A stretch of 64,000 nt of DNA, from assembly GCF_000419685.1 (NCBI RefSeq), contig NZ_ATTM01000002.1, positions 372,001-436,000 of the forward strand, read 5' to 3'. How positions within the stretch are numbered: position 1 is the stretch's first letter; each line of letters begins with the position of its first letter. Shown one piece after another: positions 24,170-33,414 of the stretch. Below the pieces are notes generated by a model. That model was not told the origin of the DNA. It saw only the letters and a list, made by a program, of their open reading frames with translations, and did not search any database. A program made the translations under genes and the position numbers. The stretch comes from Flavobacterium antarcticum DSM 19726. Lineage in GTDB: Bacteria; Bacteroidota; Bacteroidia; Flavobacteriales; Flavobacteriaceae.

Positions 24170-26209
24170 TTAATTATCCATTGGTAAAAAACCAAAGTTT
24201 TTAGAATAATACAACATTTGTTCTGCAAATGATTTTGGCTGCGTTACTTCGATGTCAATAATTTTTCCATCGCCATCCATTTTCGGAACTAATAATGGAT
24301 TGATAAATCCACTGTAAGGTGCTGATTTGAATTTAGCATTACGTTCCAACACTTCTTTGTGCAACTTTTGGTCCACTTTCACACCGTAAGTATCTACTAA
24401 AGCTTTACCTGCTTTGTAATCTCCTTCGGATTTGATGCGTTGTGTTTCTTTCAACAATTCACCAAATAACGTATGCAATTTATCGTAATCTGTAATGTTG
24501 AAATAGGTTTTTACATCACGAACAATTCGTTCAATTACATTGTCTTTCTTTCCTTTTTCAAAAACCCAAGCACTCACCCACTGACGGTTTCTCATGTGTG
24601 ATTCTTCGATATCAGCTCCTGGCTCTAAACGAATCAATTGTGTCATTAAACCGTTTCTTATGTAACCATCGTAAGCCGCCATTCCGGTGTTTTTCCAGTT
24701 GTCAGTTAAACCTAACTCTTGAATTTTAGGATTGTATAAATAAAACAAACCCACTAAGTCAGCACGTCCTTCTTCTAATGTAGAAGCATAACTTTTCAAC
24801 GTTTCCTTTGGCGTTCCTATACCAGGATTGATTTGGCCTGATGCATGTCCTACCACTTCGTGTAAAGCAGTATGTAATTTATCTGCTTCTTGTCCGTATT
24901 TTTCTTCCAATTCAATTTCGTCTGCATCGTTGGCAAATTCTTTCAAACGGTCTGTTCCACCCGCATTGTTATACGCTTCCACAATATTCCCTAAAGAAAC
25001 TGATTTTGAACCATGTTCTGCTCGAATCCAGTCTGCGTTTGGTAAGTTGACACCAATTGGCGTACTTGGTGAAGAATCACCACCTTCTCCAGCAACAATT
25101 ACTGTTTTATATGAAACGCCAACTACTTTTTTCTTTTTGTGTTCAGGGAATAAAGGGGAATTATCTTCAAACCATTGGGCTTCGTGTCCAATTTTTTCCA
25201 TTTTAGCCGACATGTCAAAATCTTTGATCTGCACCACACTTTCGTAAGAACCACGAGCTCCTAACGGATCATTATACACTTCTACGAATCCGTTGATGTA
25301 GTCAATGTTTCCTTCGGTTGCTTGAAGCCACGCGATATTATAATCATCCCACGTTTTTAAATCTCCTGTTTTGTAGTATTTAATAAGCAAGCCTAAAGCG
25401 TCTCCTTGCTTCTGATTTTCAGCAACTGTTTTTGCTTTTTCCAACCAATAAACTACTTTATCAATTGCAGGTCCGTACATTCCACCGCTTTTCCAAACTT
25501 TTTCTTCAATTTTACCCGCTGCATTTCTTACTAACTTTGAATTCAAACCATACGAATAAGGACGCTTCGGATCAATTGGTTTGATTGCCTTATAAAAATC
25601 TTCTGCTTCTTTATCCGAAATTCCTTCACCATAAAAGTTAATCGCAGAACCAGCAATCAATCCTTTACTTTCATCTAAATTCACTTTTTTACTGTCTTTA
25701 TCGTTGAATAAAACAGCCACAACTTCTGGCGCTAATGCAGTATTGGTTTCCTTTAAAAGTGTTTCAAAATACGCTTGATTGAAATCAGGCTTGATTTTCT
25801 CCATCGAATAATGGTGGTGAATACCATTGGCAAACCAAACTCTCTTCAAATAAATTTCAAAATTTTCCCAATCTTTACTTTGTTTATCACCCGAATAATT
25901 TTGGTAAACTTGTTCTAAAGCTTTTCGGATTTTCAAATTATGTTTGTAGTTTTGGTCCCACATGATGTCGCGACCTGCGGTTCCTGCTTGAGTTAAATAA
26001 TAAACCAGTTCCTTTTCTTTCAGCGTTAAGTTTTCCCAGTTTGGTACTTTATAGCGAAGCACCTTAATGTCTGCAAACTGTTCCGCCACATAGTCGAAAG
26101 GAGTTTCAACGGCGGTTTTCTTTTCGTCAACAACCGTACTTTCTTCTTTTTTGCAAGAAACAAACAAGGTTGCTGCTGCAAAAACGCCCACAAATGTGTG
26201 TAATTTCAT
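24170..26209 (-). CDS. Dipeptidyl-peptidase III family zinc peptidase, lipoprotein
   Basis: A 679-residue M49-type peptidase. A lipoprotein signal ends at C19 (LFVSCKKEE), so it is anchored outside the inner membrane. The zinc motif HEVVGH is at 450-455 and the second zinc-ligand helix EEGRAD begins at 479. The family removes dipeptides from the N-terminus of short peptides. Length is close to that of human and Bacteroides DPP III. It is bounded by its own promoter-like element and terminator, so it is probably a single-gene unit. The secreted form is common in Bacteroidetes. Confidence 0.93.
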   Translation of the reverse strand: MKLHTFVGVFAAATLFVSCKKEESTVVDEKKTAVETPFDYVAEQFADIKVLRYKVPNWENLTLKEKELVYYLTQAGTAGRDIMWDQNYKHNLKIRKALEQVYQNYSGDKQSKDWENFEIYLKRVWFANGIHHHYSMEKIKPDFNQAYFETLLKETNTALAPEVVAVLFNDKDSKKVNLDESKGLIAGSAINFYGEGISDKEAEDFYKAIKPIDPKRPYSYGLNSKLVRNAAGKIEEKVWKSGGMYGPAIDKVVYWLEKAKTVAENQKQGDALGLLIKYYKTGDLKTWDDYNIAWLQATEGNIDYINGFVEVYNDPLGARGSYESVVQIKDFDMSAKMEKIGHEAQWFEDNSPLFPEHKKKKVVGVSYKTVIVAGEGGDSSPSTPIGVNLPNADWIRAEHGSKSVSLGNIVEAYNNAGGTDRLKEFANDADEIELEEKYGQEADKLHTALHEVVGHASGQINPGIGTPKETLKSYASTLEEGRADLVGLFYLYNPKIQELGLTDNWKNTGMAAYDGYIRNGLMTQLIRLEPGADIEESHMRNRQWVSAWVFEKGKKDNVIERIVRDVKTYFNITDYDKLHTLFGELLKETQRIKSEGDYKAGKALVDTYGVKVDQKLHKEVLERNAKFKSAPYSGFINPLLVPKMDGDGKIIDIEVTQPKSFAEQMLYYSKNFGFLPMDN

Positions 26210-26244
26210 AATCTAAAAATGTTTTTTCGATAATTAATAGAACA

Positions 26245-26252
26245 CAAATATA
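26245..26252 (-). promoter_or_regulatory. -7 element of the dipeptidyl-peptidase III gene
   Basis: TATATTTG on the minus strand matches the consensus. A TTG stands 16 bp upstream (26269-26271), slightly closer than usual. Confidence 0.5.
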
Positions 26253-26422
26253 GTTAACTTGCGACGGACAAAATATTTTTGAGTTCGCGAATAATTCATT
26301 TTTACATTTATTTATTAAAAAAGAAATGCAATTTTACTCTAAAAAGTCGTTAAGAATAGTATTTTTTATTAGTAGATTGCCTAAGAATTAATTTTAAAAA
26401 CCAAATCATAACTTTATACACA

Positions 26423-26890
26423 ATGAAAAAACTTTTCGTACTCGGATTCATTCTCCTACTTATAGGATGTAAAACAAAACAGAAAACAGTTGAAGCTCCC
26501 GCTTTACCAGCAATGTCAGTAATATCAAGCACTGAAGTTGCACCAAGTTTAAAAACGAAAGCCTATTCGTTAGGAAAACGTGTTTTAATGACGTGCAATA
26601 CGTCCCGATTCAAACCATTTACTACGGAAGAAGCAACTGCTTCAGTAATTCAGAATACGACTGCAGAACGCTTGTCAAAGGTGTGTCACAAATTCAGAGT
26701 AAAATATGGAGATTTCAAAGAAATTGAATTGGCAGAAGTATTAAAAAACAACCGCGATGGCAGTTATATATTTCGGTACAAAGCAAGATACGAAAGAGAT
26801 TTCGCAAAGAAGGAACTTCGGGTAACCATGGATAAAAATCAGAAGGTTTCAGCAATTAAATCAACGGATTGGGTTGATAAACTTTATTAA
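26423..26890 (+). CDS. Small lipoprotein of unknown function
   Basis: A 155-residue protein with a short lipoprotein signal (MKKLFVLGFILLLIGCKTK; C17). The mature part has a KAYSLGKRVLMTCNTSRFKP segment and a C-terminal beta-rich domain (about 95-155) with repeating strands (YIFRYKARYERDF, KELRVTMDKNQKVSAIK). The family is not recognised. The next gene starts 10 bp after its stop, and a third follows with overlap, so the three are likely one operon. Confidence 0.7.
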   Translation: MKKLFVLGFILLLIGCKTKQKTVEAPALPAMSVISSTEVAPSLKTKAYSLGKRVLMTCNTSRFKPFTTEEATASVIQNTTAERLSKVCHKFRVKYGDFKEIELAEVLKNNRDGSYIFRYKARYERDFAKKELRVTMDKNQKVSAIKSTDWVDKLY

Positions 26891-26900
26891 AACACTTAAA

Positions 26901-27422
26901 ATGCCAAATAAAATAGGCTCATTATTCTTGTTTTTATTTATTTCTCTATCGGTTTTTTCACAAGACAGAATGATTTTAAACGATCAAAAATCGATTCCTG
27001 CCACTGAAGTTTGGAAATTTACAAGTGACACGTATACGTATTCTGGAGGTGTAGAAGTGCAAATTGGAAACAATGGGAAGGAAGGAGCACTTTTAGTACA
27101 ACTCGAATCATCTGAACCTACATTTTATATAGGTGGAAATGTTTATTTGTTTTTAGAAGACGGAAATGTAATTACATGTACAGACAAAAATGTAAGAAGT
27201 ATTTCGGGAAAAATGATTCAGTCCTACTATGTATTAACTACCACCGAAATTAATTTATTGAAAAAGACTAAAATCACCGACATTCGTTTTAGAATAAATG
27301 GTAATGAAACACAATTTTCAAGTCCAACCGGATTTTTTACCGCTCATAATAAAATCAGAAGGTTTGGATTGCCAGATAAAACCTATGATACCGTAACCGA
27401 AATCAAACAAGTATTCAATTAA
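26901..27422 (+). CDS. Secreted protein of unknown function
   Basis: A 173-residue protein with a signal peptide ending at VFSQ (about residue 21). The ATG at 26901 begins a clean signal peptide; an in-frame TTG at 26874 inside the preceding gene is less likely. The mature part is beta-rich (VEVQIGNNGKEGALLVQLESSEPTFYIGGN in part, LTTTEINLLKKTKITDIRFRING). No family is recognised. Its stop overlaps the start of the NTF2-like gene (TAATG). Confidence 0.7.
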   Translation: MPNKIGSLFLFLFISLSVFSQDRMILNDQKSIPATEVWKFTSDTYTYSGGVEVQIGNNGKEGALLVQLESSEPTFYIGGNVYLFLEDGNVITCTDKNVRSISGKMIQSYYVLTTTEINLLKKTKITDIRFRINGNETQFSSPTGFFTAHNKIRRFGLPDKTYDTVTEIKQVFN

Positions 27423-27907
27423 TGAAAGCGAGAGAACAAATTATCGAGGAATTTTATTCTGGTTTTGCTGCGGCAAATAGTACTACAATGTGCAGTTGTT
27501 ACCATCCTGAAGTGATTTTTGAAGATCCTGTATTTGGTATATTACAAGGTGACGATGCACGAGATATGTGGGAAATGTTGATTGAGAAAAGTCATGGATT
27601 ATTAGATATAAAGTTTTCGAATGTAATTTCAGATGGGAAAATTGGCTCTGCAGATTGGACTGCAGATTACATGTTTAGTAGTACGAACCGGCACGTTAAG
27701 AATGTAGTTCACGCAGATTTTGAATTCAAAGATGGTCTAATTTACAGACATGTTGATACCTTTGATTTGTATTCTTGGTCTAAACAAGCATTTGGATTAA
27801 AAGGTGTTTTATTAGGTTGGACTCCTTTCTTTAAGAATAAAGTGCAGCAACAAGCAATTTCATCACTTCGCTCTTTTCAACGAAAAAAAGAAAAAGCACT
27901 TAATTAA
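27422..27907 (+). CDS. NTF2-like/SnoaL-fold protein
   Basis: A 161-residue cytoplasmic protein with the cone-shaped NTF2 fold pattern: N-terminal helix EQIIEEFYSGFAAANSTTM in part, then YHPEVIFEDPVFGIL, a central DMWEMLI helix, and strands ending in GLIYRHVDTFDLYSW. Many such proteins are isomerases or binding proteins; the active residues cannot be assigned here. It overlaps the previous stop by one base, so translation is likely coupled to the secreted protein gene, an odd pairing of a secreted and a cytosolic product. Confidence 0.82.
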   Translation: MKAREQIIEEFYSGFAAANSTTMCSCYHPEVIFEDPVFGILQGDDARDMWEMLIEKSHGLLDIKFSNVISDGKIGSADWTADYMFSSTNRHVKNVVHADFEFKDGLIYRHVDTFDLYSWSKQAFGLKGVLLGWTPFFKNKVQQQAISSLRSFQRKKEKALN

Positions 27908-27971
27908 CAGTTCTTTAAAATGTATGCCGACTTTTATTGCTTAATTTTAAGCAACACATAAAACGACACAT

Positions 27972-30233
27972 ATGTTTACAATCAATACGCGGATCTTTCT
28001 ACCGTTGCTTTACATTGTCTGGTCTGATGATTTATTAACGGCTGACGAATTCAAAATACTTTCCACTTTCATACAAAACCAAGATTGGCTTTCTGCTGAA
28101 GAAAAGGAATTTTTAGACAGCAAACTTGATTTGGCGCTACCTCCTACTCGTTCGGGACTTAATAATTGGCGAAAAGAAATTGCCGAAATTGTAGCAGTTA
28201 ATCCTAAAATGCTAAGTCTTTTTGATCTACAATTAAAAGTGACTAGCTCAGATTCTTTAGAACTGTATCGAGAAGATTTTGAAGTACTAGAGCAAAAACT
28301 AGGAATTCTTGGTTCTGAAGCATTGCTTAAGTTCACTCAGAACGATAAAAATCAAACCTATAATTACGAAACAGATTCCACTTTTGCTGTTGGCAAAATG
28401 ACCTCTATTTTAGATGGAGATGTCGCGGATGCTATTAATGAAGTAAAAAAAGTAATTAGTACGCCTGAATTTGCCTACGAAACTTCTACTGATGTCAATG
28501 TTTACAGAGAAAAAGTACTTGAATGGTGTTTCATTTTAGCGGAGAAAAATTTAGGAAATCGAGCGTATCCTAAAAAATATGGTGGTGGAGAAAATCTACC
28601 AGAATATTTTGCCATTATGGAAACATTGAGTTACCATGATTTGAGTTTGGTAATTAAATTTGGAGTTCAATTTGGACTTTGGGGAATGAGCATCCAGTCT
28701 TTGGGAACAGAAAAACATTACCGAAAATATTTAGATAAAATAGGAAAACTTGAAATTCCAGGTTGTTTTGCAATGACGGAAACGGGCCACGGTTCTAATG
28801 TGAAAGGATTGCAAACTACAGCAACCTATAATCATGCAGAAAAAACGTTTACTATAAATACGCCCACACCAAAAGACCAAAAAGAATATATTGGAAATGC
28901 AGCGAATCACGGTCAGATGGCGACGGTTTTTGCTAAGCTACTTATCGACGGTACAGATTATGGTGTAAACGCTTTCATCGTTCCAATTCGAGATGAGAAT
29001 ATGAAACCGTTATCTAACGTTGAAATCAATGATTGCGGTTTGAAGATGGGATTAAACGGCGTGGATAATGGAACCATTTCGTTTCACAATGTCGTGATTC
29101 CAAAAGAGAACATGCTAGATCGTTTTGCAACTATAAACGAAAAAGGTGATTTTATAAGCCCAATTCCAAGTGACAACAGACGATTCTTTACGATGCTAGG
29201 AACTCTAGTTGGCGGCCGAATTGGAATTCCGCGTTCTGCTTTGGCTGCAGCCAAAGTTGGTTTAGCCATTACCATTCGATACAGCGACCAGCGACGTCAG
29301 TTTGGCCCAGAAGGCGGTTCTGAAATTCCAATTTTAAATTACAGAATGCATCAAAGACGTTTGTTTCCACCTTTGGCACAATCGTACGCTTTACATTTTG
29401 CACTAAGATATTTAACGCAGCGCTTTATTGATAAAACACCTGAAAAAATGCAGGAAATTGAAGCATTAGCGGCAGGGTTGAAAGCATATACAACTTGGCA
29501 TGCAACGGCAACTTTGCAAGAATGCCGCGAAGCTTGTGGCGGAAAAGGTTATTTATCAGAAAACAGAATTGACCGTTTGAAAAATGATACCGAAGTCTAC
29601 ACCACGTTTGAAGGAGACAACACCGTTTTGATGCAATTAGTAGCAAAAAACAGACTGGCCGTTTTTAGAAGACAAGTTTCTGAAATGGATTCGATGGATA
29701 AAGTTAGTTATGTATGGAATCAAACGAAGGTGTTTTTCTCTGAAAAAAATCCGTTTACTACCCGCGATACAAGTGATTCTCATTTACTTGATACCGAATT
29801 TCACCTGAAAGCTTTTTATTATAGAGAACATGAAATTACAACTTCAGCAGCAAAAAGAATTAAGAAATTAATTGATTCAGGTTTAGATGCTTACGATGCT
29901 TTTAATGTTGCACAACATCAGATGATTGACGTGGCAAAAGCCTATTTAGATCGTGTAGTTTTAGAGCAATTCTTGATAAAAATAGAAACCTTAGAAGATT
30001 CTTCATCGAAAACTATGCTTGTAAAATTAGCACAACTTTTCGCATTGCACAAAATGGAAGAAAACAAAGCATGGTATTTAGAAAATCATTATTTCGAAAC
30101 TTCTAAATCAAAAGCAATTCGTAAAATGGTAAACCAACTTTGTTGGGACATCCGACCAGATGCAGTTGCTTTAGTCGATGCTTTTGCGATTCCTGAATCG
30201 TGTTTGGCGGCACCTATTGCGAAGAAAATTTAG
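27972..30233 (+). CDS. Acyl-CoA dehydrogenase/oxidase family protein
   Basis: A 753-residue flavoprotein, longer than the usual 380-400 residues. About 140 N-terminal residues precede the dehydrogenase fold. FAD and substrate blocks are visible: CFAMTETGHGSNVKGLQTTA in part as FAMTETGHGSN, GLNGVDNGTISFHNV, GGRIGIPRSALAAAKVGL, and the C-terminal ECREACGGKGYLSENRI with TFEGDNTVLMQLVAK, which resembles acyl-CoA oxidases (ACOX). It would carry out the first step of fatty-acid beta-oxidation. A long C-terminal domain (about 560-753) is also ACOX-like. It stands alone. Confidence 0.88.
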   Translation: MFTINTRIFLPLLYIVWSDDLLTADEFKILSTFIQNQDWLSAEEKEFLDSKLDLALPPTRSGLNNWRKEIAEIVAVNPKMLSLFDLQLKVTSSDSLELYREDFEVLEQKLGILGSEALLKFTQNDKNQTYNYETDSTFAVGKMTSILDGDVADAINEVKKVISTPEFAYETSTDVNVYREKVLEWCFILAEKNLGNRAYPKKYGGGENLPEYFAIMETLSYHDLSLVIKFGVQFGLWGMSIQSLGTEKHYRKYLDKIGKLEIPGCFAMTETGHGSNVKGLQTTATYNHAEKTFTINTPTPKDQKEYIGNAANHGQMATVFAKLLIDGTDYGVNAFIVPIRDENMKPLSNVEINDCGLKMGLNGVDNGTISFHNVVIPKENMLDRFATINEKGDFISPIPSDNRRFFTMLGTLVGGRIGIPRSALAAAKVGLAITIRYSDQRRQFGPEGGSEIPILNYRMHQRRLFPPLAQSYALHFALRYLTQRFIDKTPEKMQEIEALAAGLKAYTTWHATATLQECREACGGKGYLSENRIDRLKNDTEVYTTFEGDNTVLMQLVAKNRLAVFRRQVSEMDSMDKVSYVWNQTKVFFSEKNPFTTRDTSDSHLLDTEFHLKAFYYREHEITTSAAKRIKKLIDSGLDAYDAFNVAQHQMIDVAKAYLDRVVLEQFLIKIETLEDSSSKTMLVKLAQLFALHKMEENKAWYLENHYFETSKSKAIRKMVNQLCWDIRPDAVALVDAFAIPESCLAAPIAKKI

Positions 30234-30557
30234 TAATTGAACTGATCAGATTTCGATTCTGATTGCAAAATAAGCGAGTAATTTATTGAAGGCATTTAAC
30301 TGTGTATTCAAATAAATTTTTCGCTTTTTTTGTTTTAAAAAAAATATAATTTCGAGGTAATTATTTATTTTGTAATTAATTTCAAGCTCTACTTTTTACC
30401 AAAGTCTAAAACCAGAGGCCATTTTCATTCTCTTTATATAAATAATCTCACTCTTCCGACATAGATGTTATAACTTATAAATCAGCTTATTAAAATAATT
30501 TTTATTACAATTTTGAAAGTTTTTAAACTTTAAAAATTTTTTAAGTACTATTTAAAC
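30234..30557. other. Intergenic region before the efflux operon
   Basis: No gene is seen. A small hairpin (ATCAGA/TCTGAT, 30245-30263) follows the acyl-CoA dehydrogenase stop but has no T run. The rest is AT-rich. Confidence 0.4.
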
Positions 30558-30565
30558 TACATTTG
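30558..30565 (+). promoter_or_regulatory. -7 element of the efflux operon
   Basis: TACATTTG matches TAnnTTTG. The palindromic operator starts at the next base, so a bound repressor would cover the start of transcription (near 30569). Confidence 0.55.
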
Positions 30566-30581
30566 TTAACCAAATGGTTAA
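30566..30581. promoter_or_regulatory. Palindromic operator, likely for the TetR regulator
   Basis: A perfect dyad TTAACCA-AA-TGGTTAA lies 18 bp before the regulator's start codon. A second overlapping half-site pair GGTT-A-AACC follows. TetR-family dimers bind such dyads; control of this operon by its first gene is inferred. Confidence 0.65.
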
Positions 30582-30599
30582 ACCAAATATTTAAACTCT

Positions 30600-31211
30600 A
30601 TGGCTAGTGTGAAAATAGAAAATACAGAAGAAGAAATCTTAAATGCGGCGAAAGAAGTATTTCAACAAAAAGGAATGGCTGGCGCTCGCATGCAAGAAAT
30701 CGCAGACAAAGCAAAAATTAATAAAGCTTTGCTTCATTATTATTACAGAAGCAAACAACTATTATTTGAAGCCGTTTTTAAAAACGCATTTAGACTGTTA
30801 GCACCGCAAATAGGAAAAGTACTGAATGACGATACCGAGTTATTTGATAAGATCCGGAATTTCACTGATAGTTATGTTTCGTTTGTAATCAAACATCCTT
30901 ACTTGCCAAATTTTGTTATTCAAGAATTAAATAGCAATCCGGAATTTGTGTTGAAACTTCGTGCGGAAGCAAGTTTTCCCTCTACAGAAAAATTTAAACA
31001 ACAAGTTTTAGAAGCGATTGAAACCGGCCTGATTAAACCTATTGACGCTGACCAATTGCTAATCAACATTATCTCACTTAATATCTTTCCGTTCATCGGA
31101 ACACCATTATTGATGGCACTTATAAATGTGGATAAAATTAAATACGACCAACTTTTACAAAATCGTAAAACAGAAGCAGCAGATTTTATCATCAATTCTA
31201 TTAAAATATAA
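30600..31211 (+). CDS. TetR/AcrR family transcriptional regulator
   Basis: A 203-residue regulator. The N-terminal helix-turn-helix (about 10-55) reads EEILNAAKEVFQQKGMAGARM in part as AAKEVFQQKG, then QEIADKAKINKALLHYYYRSK. The C-terminal ligand domain is variable, as usual. It is the first gene of the efflux operon, 2 bp before the TolC gene, and a perfect dyad lies over the promoter. It most likely represses the operon until an efflux substrate binds; the inducer is unknown. Confidence 0.92.
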   Translation: MASVKIENTEEEILNAAKEVFQQKGMAGARMQEIADKAKINKALLHYYYRSKQLLFEAVFKNAFRLLAPQIGKVLNDDTELFDKIRNFTDSYVSFVIKHPYLPNFVIQELNSNPEFVLKLRAEASFPSTEKFKQQVLEAIETGLIKPIDADQLLINIISLNIFPFIGTPLLMALINVDKIKYDQLLQNRKTEAADFIINSIKI

Positions 31212-31213
31212 TT

Positions 31214-32464
31214 ATGAAAAATAAAATCATATTACTCTCAATCTTCCTTATTTCATTGATTTCTAATGCACAACGAACTTTGACATTAGGCGAATGTTAT
31301 AATTTGGTCGAAAAAAATTATCCGCTTGCTAAACAAGTTGGTCTTTTAGAACAGAGATCAAGTTCTGAAATTGAAGCGATTAACAAAGGGAAATTACCAA
31401 AGGTAGATTTGAATGCGCAAGCTACTTATCAATCGGAAGTTATTGGTTTGCCAATGGCGCTTCCTGGAATTGAACAAGCGAATAAAGACCAATATCGTGC
31501 AACTTTAGACGTAAATCAGCTGATTTATAACGGCGGAATTATTGAGGCTAATGCGAAATTAAAACAAGCGCAAACCAAAACACAACAGCAGCAAGTGACG
31601 CTGAACTTATATGGATTGCAGAACAGAATCAATCACTATTTCTTTTCAATATTACTACTTCAGCAAAAAAAAGAGCTCTTATTGTCGAAAGACGATTTGT
31701 TGTTTTCAAAAATAAAAGAGGTAAAAGTTGGCGTAAAATACGGAGCACTTCTTCCTACTTCTGAATTAGTTTTAGAAGCTGAACGATTTAAAATCAAACA
31801 GCAATTGACAGAAATTAAATTTGAAAATAATAAAATGCTGGAGAATTTGTCACAATTAACTAATAGCATAATAGATGATAAAACAGTTTTATTAACTCCT
31901 CCATTTCTATTAAACACAGGTAATCGCTTACGACCAGAATTAGCTTTTTATGATTTACAAAACGAACAAATTGAATCTTCAAAGAATGTTTTGGCAAAAT
32001 CAAATCTACCAAAAGTATTCGCTTTTGGTCAAGCTGGGTACGGAAATCCAGGATTAAATATGTTAGATAATTCATTTCATTCCTTTTACATCGTTGGATT
32101 AAAAACAAGTTGGAATGTTTTTGATTGGGGAAAAATGAATAAGGACAAACAAACTTTGGATATCGCACAAGAAATCGTGCAGACAGAAAAAGAGACTTTC
32201 GAACTGAATAACAAAATAGAATTGCAGCAACTTGACAATGAAATTAAAAAAATCCAACAGCTGTTAGAATCTGACATAGAGATTATTCAAATTTATGAGA
32301 AAATCGTAAAATCATCTGATGCCCAAATGAAAAATGGAGTGATAACTACTTCAGAATATTTGACTGATGTCATCCGACTTTTCGAAGCAAAAAATAGTCT
32401 AGCTCAACACCAAGTCGGATTGAGTTTAGCACAACATAATTATCAAACTATTTTAGGAAATTAA
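31214..32464 (+). CDS. TolC family outer-membrane efflux protein
   Basis: A 416-residue protein with a signal peptide (ending near SNAQ, residue 19) and two repeated halves with long heptad-rich helices (about 40-215 and 225-415), as in TolC. Phrases such as LTLGECYNLVEKNYPLAKQ and GVITTSEYLTDVIRLFEAKNSLAQHQ in short form TSEYLTDVIRLFEAKN are typical. It would form the outer-membrane channel for the ABC pump encoded downstream. It is separated from the regulator gene by 2 bp and from the HlyD gene by 24 bp. Confidence 0.9.
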   Translation: MKNKIILLSIFLISLISNAQRTLTLGECYNLVEKNYPLAKQVGLLEQRSSSEIEAINKGKLPKVDLNAQATYQSEVIGLPMALPGIEQANKDQYRATLDVNQLIYNGGIIEANAKLKQAQTKTQQQQVTLNLYGLQNRINHYFFSILLLQQKKELLLSKDDLLFSKIKEVKVGVKYGALLPTSELVLEAERFKIKQQLTEIKFENNKMLENLSQLTNSIIDDKTVLLTPPFLLNTGNRLRPELAFYDLQNEQIESSKNVLAKSNLPKVFAFGQAGYGNPGLNMLDNSFHSFYIVGLKTSWNVFDWGKMNKDKQTLDIAQEIVQTEKETFELNNKIELQQLDNEIKKIQQLLESDIEIIQIYEKIVKSSDAQMKNGVITTSEYLTDVIRLFEAKNSLAQHQVGLSLAQHNYQTILGN

Positions 32465-32488
32465 CAAATACTAGAAAAACGTAACAAA

Positions 32489-33367
32489 ATGAAAAAAATA
32501 AGCTTACTTATAATTGCAATCTTCGGATTAATTTCTTGTAACGATTCTTCGGACAAAGCCGATGGTTATGGAAATTTTGAAGCGACAGAAATAACCGTTT
32601 CGTCTGAATCTAATGGAAAAATTATATTCTTAAATGTAGAAGAAGGGCAACAATTAGAAGCACAGAAACAAGTTGGACTTATTGACACGCTTCAATTGTA
32701 CTTTACCAAACAAGAATTATTTGCATCTAAAAACACGGTCAATTCGAAGTCAGGAAATGTTATGTCACAGAAAAGTGTTTTGGCAGCACAACTTCAAACC
32801 GCACGATTAGAGCAAAAACGTATTGAAAGTATGTTTGCAGAAAACGCAGCTACAAAACGTCAAGTGGATGAAATTAACGGACGAGTTAGCGTGATTTTGG
32901 AACAAATGAAAAGTGTAGGAACGCAAAACAATCCTATTTTGAACGACTTGAAATCGATTGACGTTCAAATTGAAAAAATCAACGACCAAATCAAGAAAAG
33001 TAAAATTACAAACCCAATCAACGGCGTGGTTTTGAATAAATATGCTGAACCTAGCGAAGTAACTGGTTTTGGAAAGCCACTTTATAAAATCGCCGATATT
33101 TCTGAAATGACTTTGCGCGTTTTTGTGAGTGAAACACAATTGCCACAAGTGAAAATAGGTCAAGAAGTTTCGGTGAAAATTGATGACGCAAAAGAAATGA
33201 AAACGTATAAAGGAACAGTTTCTTGGATTGCTGCTCAAGCGGAATTCACTCCAAAAATCATTCAGACAAAAGAAGAAAGAGTCAACTTGGTTTACGCGAT
33301 TAAAGTAAAAGTAAAAAATGATGGCAGTTTAAAAATTGGAATGCCTGCTGAAATGTGGATTAAATAA
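32489..33367 (+). CDS. HlyD-type membrane fusion lipoprotein
   Basis: A 292-residue periplasmic adaptor. The signal peptide ends with a lipobox at C17 (GLISCNDSS). Order: barrel-sandwich first half (ATEITVSSESNGKIIFLNVEEGQ in part), a coiled-coil hairpin (about 75-165), barrel-sandwich second half (KITNPINGVVLNKYAEPSE) and beta-barrel (LRVFVSETQLPQVKIGQEVSVKI in part). It links the inner-membrane ABC pump to TolC. Similar to YbhG/YhiI-type adaptors of ABC-2 pumps. Confidence 0.9.
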   Translation: MKKISLLIIAIFGLISCNDSSDKADGYGNFEATEITVSSESNGKIIFLNVEEGQQLEAQKQVGLIDTLQLYFTKQELFASKNTVNSKSGNVMSQKSVLAAQLQTARLEQKRIESMFAENAATKRQVDEINGRVSVILEQMKSVGTQNNPILNDLKSIDVQIEKINDQIKKSKITNPINGVVLNKYAEPSEVTGFGKPLYKIADISEMTLRVFVSETQLPQVKIGQEVSVKIDDAKEMKTYKGTVSWIAAQAEFTPKIIQTKEERVNLVYAIKVKVKNDGSLKIGMPAEMWIK

Positions 33368-33414
33368 TTTGAGGTTAAGTGGTAGAATTCAACCAAAATA
33401 GTATTGATAATATA

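Noticed and set aside
30245..30263. Terminator after the acyl-CoA dehydrogenase gene
   Set aside because: The stem is 6 bp and not followed by T residues.
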